From CAYUAI01 sp964442745 (GTDB lineage Bacteria; Pseudomonadota; Gammaproteobacteria; S012-40): a stretch of 17,967 nucleotides of DNA. This document shows positions 14,144 to 17,967 of the stretch, one piece after another; the first letter of the stretch is position 1, and the number at the start of each line of letters is the position of its first letter. The stretch spans positions 1-17,967 of the forward strand of contig CAYUAI010000079.1 of the NCBI GenBank assembly GCA_964442745.1, in the 5' to 3' direction. The position numbers and the translations under genes were made by a program. Below the pieces are notes generated by a model that was not told where the DNA came from, searched no databases, and saw only the letters and a list, made by a program, of their open reading frames with translations.

Positions 14144-14657
14144 ATGTTACCGCAATATAAAAACAAAGTCGTGCAAGACCTCAGTTGGTGCATCAGTAGC
14201 CCCGGACTCTTGGCAAAACGCAAACCCTGCATCGTATCCGATTCATGGTGTATTAAACAGCATCAACAACGTCTCGGTTGGCTGTCCGACCTAGACCAAA
14301 ATCCACAACCACTCATCACCTGGTTGACGCATAATAAGCGCGATCCCTTAGGAATTTATTTTGAATTATTGATCGAATTCTGATTACGCCATACCGCCAA
14401 TATACAATGGATTAGCCGCCGAATTCAGATATACCGCGGACAACAAACCATCGGAGAACTTGATTTTTTATTCGAAGAGGCAAAACAACTGACTCATTGG
14501 AAAGTAGCGATTAAATTTTATCGGCAATATTTAACAGACCAAGCTGACATACGTTGGTATGGACCGAATGCCAAGGATCGATTGCAGCATTATTTATGAT
14601 CAACATTTTTCGGCATCCAAGCAAGCCATCCTTATTACGCAAGTACAACAATGCTGA
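14144..14657 (+). pseudogene. DUF1853 family gene broken by three lesions
   Basis: The N-terminal part (VVQDLSWCISSPGL, RLGWLSDLDQNPQPLITWL, DPLGIYFELLIEF) matches DUF1853. The match continues in the same frame past TGA at 14381-14383 (LRHTANIQWISR, then GQQTIGELDFLF and HWKVAIKFYRQY). That TGA stands where the family has a tryptophan (FWL), a one-base change from TGG. Around 14590-14599 a frameshift is needed to join RWYGPNAKDRLQH to YDQHFSASKQAILITQVQQC, and another TGA follows at 14655-14657. The family is normally near 280-330 residues and has no known function. The C-terminal part is missing. It is divergent from the glycosyltransferase gene. Confidence 0.72.
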
Positions 14658-14761
14658 TTGCCCGGTTGGATTAGTTTCGGATATCCCGCTAGACGAAGAA
14701 TTTAGGGCCGGTGCCTCCGCCCCCCACCCCCCACTGCCTTGACCAATAAACCAACATTAAA

Positions 14762-15151
14762 GTGATTTATCAAATCAATCAGGCCTGCAAAAACGCTGAC
14801 TGCAGTAAATCTTACGCCACCAGTAATATTACCAACGCGATCAATGATTACCAAGTCACCCACAGTCTGCAAGCAAGAACAGACTATGACGTTGTCGCCA
14901 TAGTCTATAGCAAAGGCTACCGACGGGTATTGGATAACAACTCAGCTAACCCACATCCGGATGAAAACCCATTCCAAGAACAAGTGCAGAACTTATTGGA
15001 TCAAGGGGGCAAGGTATCTTTCTGTCAAAATACCGCAAGAAAAAATGGGGTGATGACTGATCAAATGATTCCCGGCATTGAATTTGTCACCGCCGGCGTC
15101 ACGGCTATTGCCGATTATCAATTGCGCGGTGACGCCATGATACAACCTTAG
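14762..15151 (+). CDS. DsrE/DsrF-like (COG1416-type) protein, probably N-terminally truncated
   Basis: 129 codons from a GTG. Recognisable family features are the first strand KVIYQIN, the second strand YDVVAIVYSKGY, NPFQEQVQNLLDQGGKVSFCQNTARKNG with the conserved Cys, IPGIEFVTAGVTAIADYQLRG and the end MIQP. The fold is a small Rossmann-like trimer-forming domain related to the DsrE sulfur-relay proteins; the exported homologues have a signal peptide. Here the frame opens three codons after TAA, in the middle of what should be the first strand, and there is no ribosome site or signal peptide. Upstream sequence is the end of the DUF1853 pseudogene. A deletion that fused the two is likely. It may be inactive. 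Confidence 0.55.
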   Translation: MIYQINQACKNADCSKSYATSNITNAINDYQVTHSLQARTDYDVVAIVYSKGYRRVLDNNSANPHPDENPFQEQVQNLLDQGGKVSFCQNTARKNGVMTDQMIPGIEFVTAGVTAIADYQLRGDAMIQP

Positions 15152-15449
15152 GAGCGTGCACGAAATAACTTGGACAGATGACGCTTATTATTTAATCTGT
15201 ATTCACCGACAGCGGCGGCCGTTGATGGTGTGACTAACCCTGAATAGAGATAAAGACACGATCAAGAAAAAAAGTCAGGTCAAAAATGAGAATGATGATA
15301 TGGGACGAGTGAATTGATTGTGTTTTAATCTAACAGATACCCTAAAAACGGGTAACTGTCAGATCAAGTTTGAGTGGCTACACTTCAAGTTAACATATAC
15401 CAGCATTAACTAATTTATTAGCATGAGAGTTTGGTCGCCTTGTTTATTC
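15152..15449. other. Gene-free stretch between convergent genes
   Basis: No frame here looks coding. An ATACCC...GGGTA inverted pair around 15337-15356 (ACCC/GGGT with an A-rich loop) could be a small hairpin. The part TCAAGTTTGAG...CTTCAAG near 15364-15390 has the look of an insertion-sequence end, but no transposase or second end was found. Confidence 0.3.
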
Positions 15450-16364
15450 CTACTCATGGTGATTGATTGATGATAAATAGTCTGTTAGCACTTTGTTGTA
15501 TTTTTCAGGAAACTCCCAAAATAACATATGTTCACCAAAAGCGACCACTGTTGCACTGGGAGTCTGTTGTTTAGCCCAAGCTTTAACGACATTTTTCACT
15601 TCAGCTCTGACCGTATACAATAACGGTATTTTACCTTCCAGCCCTGTTAACTCAGTGGTATAATCAAGAAATATTCCTGCGGCATTTAACAGACCTGCCA
15701 CCGTATCAGAAGTTTGATTGGCAATATTATCTAACCACTTGGTACTCTCCGGTGTAGGATTCACTAACATCCACTCAGCAAATCCCTGATTAAATTTTTG
15801 CCGATTACGGAGCGGTTCGAGGGTAAAATATTCCTGAGAACCATCCGCATCATCATAGCGATACCAAACCCACTCGGTTAGATTATCGACGCCCCTGGAT
15901 TTTGGTGGCGAATCAATCATCACCAAACCTATTAGATGATGGGAGCCAAACTGTTGCACATAAGACAAAATATCAAACGCGCCATAAGAGTGACCGCCTA
16001 ATACAACAGCGTTTAAATCCATTGCCACTAAAAAATTTTTAAGATCCTTGCCATGTTGTCGATAAAAATGTCCTCCCTCGGTTTTGGTACTACGTCCGTG
16101 TCCTCTAGGATCATAAGTAATAAAACGCCATTCAGTAGAGTCTTTAAAGTATTCCAGTTGCTTTTCGTATATTTCAGTACTTAGTGTCCAACCAGGAATA
16201 AACAGAATGGTTTTATCACCTTGACCACTTTGTTGATAATACAGCGTCAGCTCATCACTCACTGTGACATATCCCGCATCGATTCCATTTTTATCATGAG
16301 CTTGAGCCACTTCCTGGCTCAAAATAAAAGTGACTAACATTGAAAGTAAAACACTTTTTTTCAT
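15450..16364 (-). CDS. Exported alpha/beta hydrolase
   Basis: 304 residues with a signal peptide ending AQA (about residue 22) and an AAGGGGAAAAGGAA ribosome region directly before the ATG. The alpha/beta-hydrolase fold is shown by LFIPGW at about 55-59 (oxyanion region), YDPRGHGRS at 84-92, the nucleophile elbow GGHSYGAF with Ser126, a DS pair at about 151-152 and the late catalytic His in FGEHMLFWEFPEKYN at about 279. The acid is probably in the strand KIPLLYTVRAE, but no obvious Asp is at the usual place, so the third triad residue is uncertain. It probably acts as an esterase or related hydrolase in the periplasm or outside. The next gene upstream on the same strand, 122 bp away, is also exported. 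Confidence 0.85.
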   Translation of the reverse strand: MKKSVLLSMLVTFILSQEVAQAHDKNGIDAGYVTVSDELTLYYQQSGQGDKTILFIPGWTLSTEIYEKQLEYFKDSTEWRFITYDPRGHGRSTKTEGGHFYRQHGKDLKNFLVAMDLNAVVLGGHSYGAFDILSYVQQFGSHHLIGLVMIDSPPKSRGVDNLTEWVWYRYDDADGSQEYFTLEPLRNRQKFNQGFAEWMLVNPTPESTKWLDNIANQTSDTVAGLLNAAGIFLDYTTELTGLEGKIPLLYTVRAEVKNVVKAWAKQQTPSATVVAFGEHMLFWEFPEKYNKVLTDYLSSINHHE

Positions 16365-16486
16365 TTCCTTTTCCCCTTAGTTAAAATAAATGGCAAGACA
16401 GGATATGACCGCCAATTAATTACGATATAATTTTATCCCGCTGAAAATTTGATGAATTCTATCGCTTATTTTTTTGCATAAAGGCA

Positions 16487-17185
16487 TTAGCTATGGGGAG
16501 CCACTTTATACATTGATAGTAGTAAAAGGTTGGGCCAATTAAGTGAACCCGCACTGACTGGTTCTAAATTCTCAATTTGTGACAAATTCTCCATTGATTC
16601 TGCGGTGAAACCGGGATGATTAAGCGCATCAACATACTCAGACTCGTCCCAGTCCTCAGTGCCTGCAAAGTAAAACTGATCCCAACCCACACGGGCGACC
16701 ACCCAAACACCACCTTCAATCTGATCCGCAACGACCGCAATGTCGGCTACACGTACCGTCGCTTGTGATGAATAAGAGATATCCGTCATGGCAATATCAG
16801 GACTGGGTTTACCGCCATTTTTAGCCAATTCCATTTGGACTCGATCGGACACATCAACCAGGACAATTTTTCCACTCAGCTGCTCAGTGGTTAATGGGTG
16901 CGCGGCTTTACGGTGGGTATTGGGATTTGAATCTGACTCAAGACTCGCCTCATTATTCACATAATGATTGGTGACATTGTGTTCTTTAATTAAAATGGCT
17001 TTGGAGCTAAAATAACCTTGATTGGTCGCCCAGTCATCGGCGGGATACAAAATGGCTTGTTGATAAAAACCGGCGATGGGCGTGCTGTGGGCAATTGGCT
17101 TGGATAAGTTGGGTTGCGCCTTGGCTGACTCAGTTACGAATAGGGCTGTAATAAACAATGTCAGTAATAGTGGATGGCGGCTCAT
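16487..17185 (-). CDS. Exported protein of unknown function
   Basis: 232 residues with a signal peptide (SRHPLLLTLFITALFVTESAKA, cut near residue 23) and a GGAG site 8 nt before the ATG. The mature protein has an early aromatic region (AGFYQQAILYPADDW), a strand-rich middle (GKIVLVDVSDRVQMEL, ATVRVADIAVVADQ, GVWVVARVGWDQFYF) and an acidic end (GTEDWDESEYVDALNHPG). It has no cysteine in its mature part. No family recognised. It may be soluble in the periplasm or secreted. Located just upstream of the exported hydrolase in the same direction, so the two might be expressed together, although 122 bp between them allows an independent promoter. Confidence 0.75.
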   Translation of the reverse strand: MSRHPLLLTLFITALFVTESAKAQPNLSKPIAHSTPIAGFYQQAILYPADDWATNQGYFSSKAILIKEHNVTNHYVNNEASLESDSNPNTHRKAAHPLTTEQLSGKIVLVDVSDRVQMELAKNGGKPSPDIAMTDISYSSQATVRVADIAVVADQIEGGVWVVARVGWDQFYFAGTEDWDESEYVDALNHPGFTAESMENLSQIENLEPVSAGSLNWPNLLLLSMYKVAPHS

Positions 17186-17408
17186 TATTATGCTCCATTA
17201 GTGGATTAGTCGTCATCACAAATACTAGCGAAACTGAGCCGTTTAGTTATTTAATTTAGCTAATAAATTTATTATATTTTCATAATTATATTACTAATAA
17301 ATATAATTATTTTAAAATATTATGATAATTTTAATAAAACTGAACGACACGCATTGCCTCACGTAAATTCTTACTACCTTGACTGCTAAGCAAAAGGAGT
17401 TTGAAATA
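17186..17408. other. Very AT-rich interval with overlapping short palindromes
   Basis: About 17250-17340 is almost only A and T and contains palindromic stretches such as AATAAATTTATT. It separates the exported gene's start from the transposase remnant. It may include the left end of the insertion element, but no terminal repeat could be matched to the right side. Confidence 0.35.
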
Positions 17409-17871
17409 ATGATAAAATCCATGAGTCTACAAGCGCGTAAAGAATTATTAAACAGCATGAGAGCACGTTATCAACAGGCCACTTGGCAAGAAATATAATA
17501 CAGCTAAAACACCCTATCAACGCACATTGGCATCATCACCCCTCAATGATACAACAAAAAATTTTCTCGCAGAATACTACCAGAGTCTTGATCCGGTCGG
17601 ACTACTCAACTCAATGGAAATGCTTCAAGATAAGCTTTGGAAATACGATTTTGTTGCATTACCTGGCAATGCACCAATAACCCTCCAGAGCCTCATGCCA
17701 AAAATAGATGATAGTGTTGTCGACAGCCAAAGTGAAGAAAATGATAAACAACAACTGACGCCAGAAGCCGTCCCTTCAGATGATCGATTTTATCGTAGCA
17801 GCAAAAACACAAAACGCCCCAAACCACCTCGCACCTGGCGTACACGTAAAGACGTCTTTGAATACGTCTGA
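17409..17871 (+). pseudogene. Integrase-type transposase with the catalytic core deleted
   Basis: A clear AAAAGGAG ribosome site precedes the ATG. The first 25 codons (MIKSMSLQARKELLNSMRAR then YQQATWQEI) match the start of a family of integrase-core transposases (helix SLxARKELLxSxRxxYxxAxWxEK). The frame then stops (TAA 17497-17499). In the +1 frame the C-terminal part follows at once: KTPYQRTLASSPLNDTTKNF, YYQSLDPVGLLNSMEMLQDK and a basic end RPKPPRTWRTRKDVFEYV. The DNA-binding middle and the DDE core, some 300 residues, are absent. The two ends are intact enough to suggest a single internal deletion. The protein cannot transpose on its own. The sequence after it contains the 28-bp repeat copy 2. 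Confidence 0.72.
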
Positions 17872-17893
17872 GATGAGATAGGAATGGGCATGG

Positions 17894-17921
17894 AATAACT
17901 TCCCTGTTTGGCGCCCAGATT
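17894..17921 (+). repeat. 28-bp repeat, copy 2
   Basis: AATAACTTCCCTGTTTGGCG continues to CCCAGATT and differs from 9285-9312 at three positions. It starts 22 bp after the transposase remnant's stop codon and may be part of the element's right end. Confidence 0.5.
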
Positions 17922-17967
17922 GGGTTTGTATTGGTTCGTTCTGAGTGAACAAAAGTGCAGGAATAGT

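Noticed and set aside
14381..14383. TGA in DUF1853 as a possible selenocysteine or recoded codon
   Set aside because: The family has tryptophan here, no hairpin of SECIS type is evident, and two further lesions follow, so decay is the simpler answer.
1..17967. CRISPR array, tRNA, rRNA or prophage structural genes
   Set aside because: No regularly spaced direct repeats, no cloverleaf-like sequence with a CCA-type end and no phage-type genes were seen.

Overview
The window looks like a piece of a Gram-negative gammaproteobacterial chromosome, fairly AT-rich and rich in gene debris. The Gram-negative call rests on two lipoproteins, several Sec signal peptides, an outer-membrane barrel and a FlgP/FlgT pair. 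The style of the gene remnants (CcdA, DUF1853, a Legionella-like thymidine phosphorylase, an integrase-type transposase) suggests a host-associated or genome-eroding lineage, perhaps near the Legionellales. That placement is inference, not proof. No tRNA, rRNA or CRISPR array was seen.

Layout. 1-3.3 kb is a graveyard: a CcdA-type antitoxin with a nonsense codon, an intact outer-membrane barrel protein, and fragments of a methyltransferase, a possible IS transposase, a peptide deformylase and a thymidine phosphorylase. One intact universal stress protein sits among them, and its tail runs antisense into the deformylase remnant. 3.3-7.1 kb is a motility-related block. A vWA-like secreted protein and the operon flgP-flgT are divergent, and each side has a sigma-28 (FliA)-like promoter match with exact 15-nt spacing. 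Small membrane-protein ORFs flank the block: a poorly resolved pair ending in a shared 17-bp palindrome, and a clean 38-residue gene with its own ribosome site and terminator. 7.2-9.5 kb holds a DUF445 membrane protein and a lipoprotein, together with two diverged copies of a structured repeat of about 165 bp, a 16-bp perfect palindrome and a GC-rich repeat region.

9.5-14.1 kb is a tightly packed minus-strand operon, read in the order glycosyltransferase 2, nucleosidase/phosphorylase, spore-photoproduct-lyase-like radical SAM protein, short-chain dehydrogenase, and probably a membrane diguanylate cyclase after a 67-bp gap. Spacing is 2 bp, 5 bp and one overlap for the first four genes. 14.1-15.2 kb holds a DUF1853 pseudogene with three lesions, run into a DsrE-like gene that has no proper start. 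15.4-17.2 kb has two minus-strand exported proteins, an alpha/beta hydrolase and an unrecognised one. The right edge is an internally deleted integrase-type transposase followed by a short sequence that also occurs near 9.3 kb.

The most useful leads are the divergent FliA-type control of flgP-flgT and a vWA-like partner, the photoproduct-lyase-like operon in a genome with no sign of sporulation, and the structured repeat family that supplies a host gene's stop codon.
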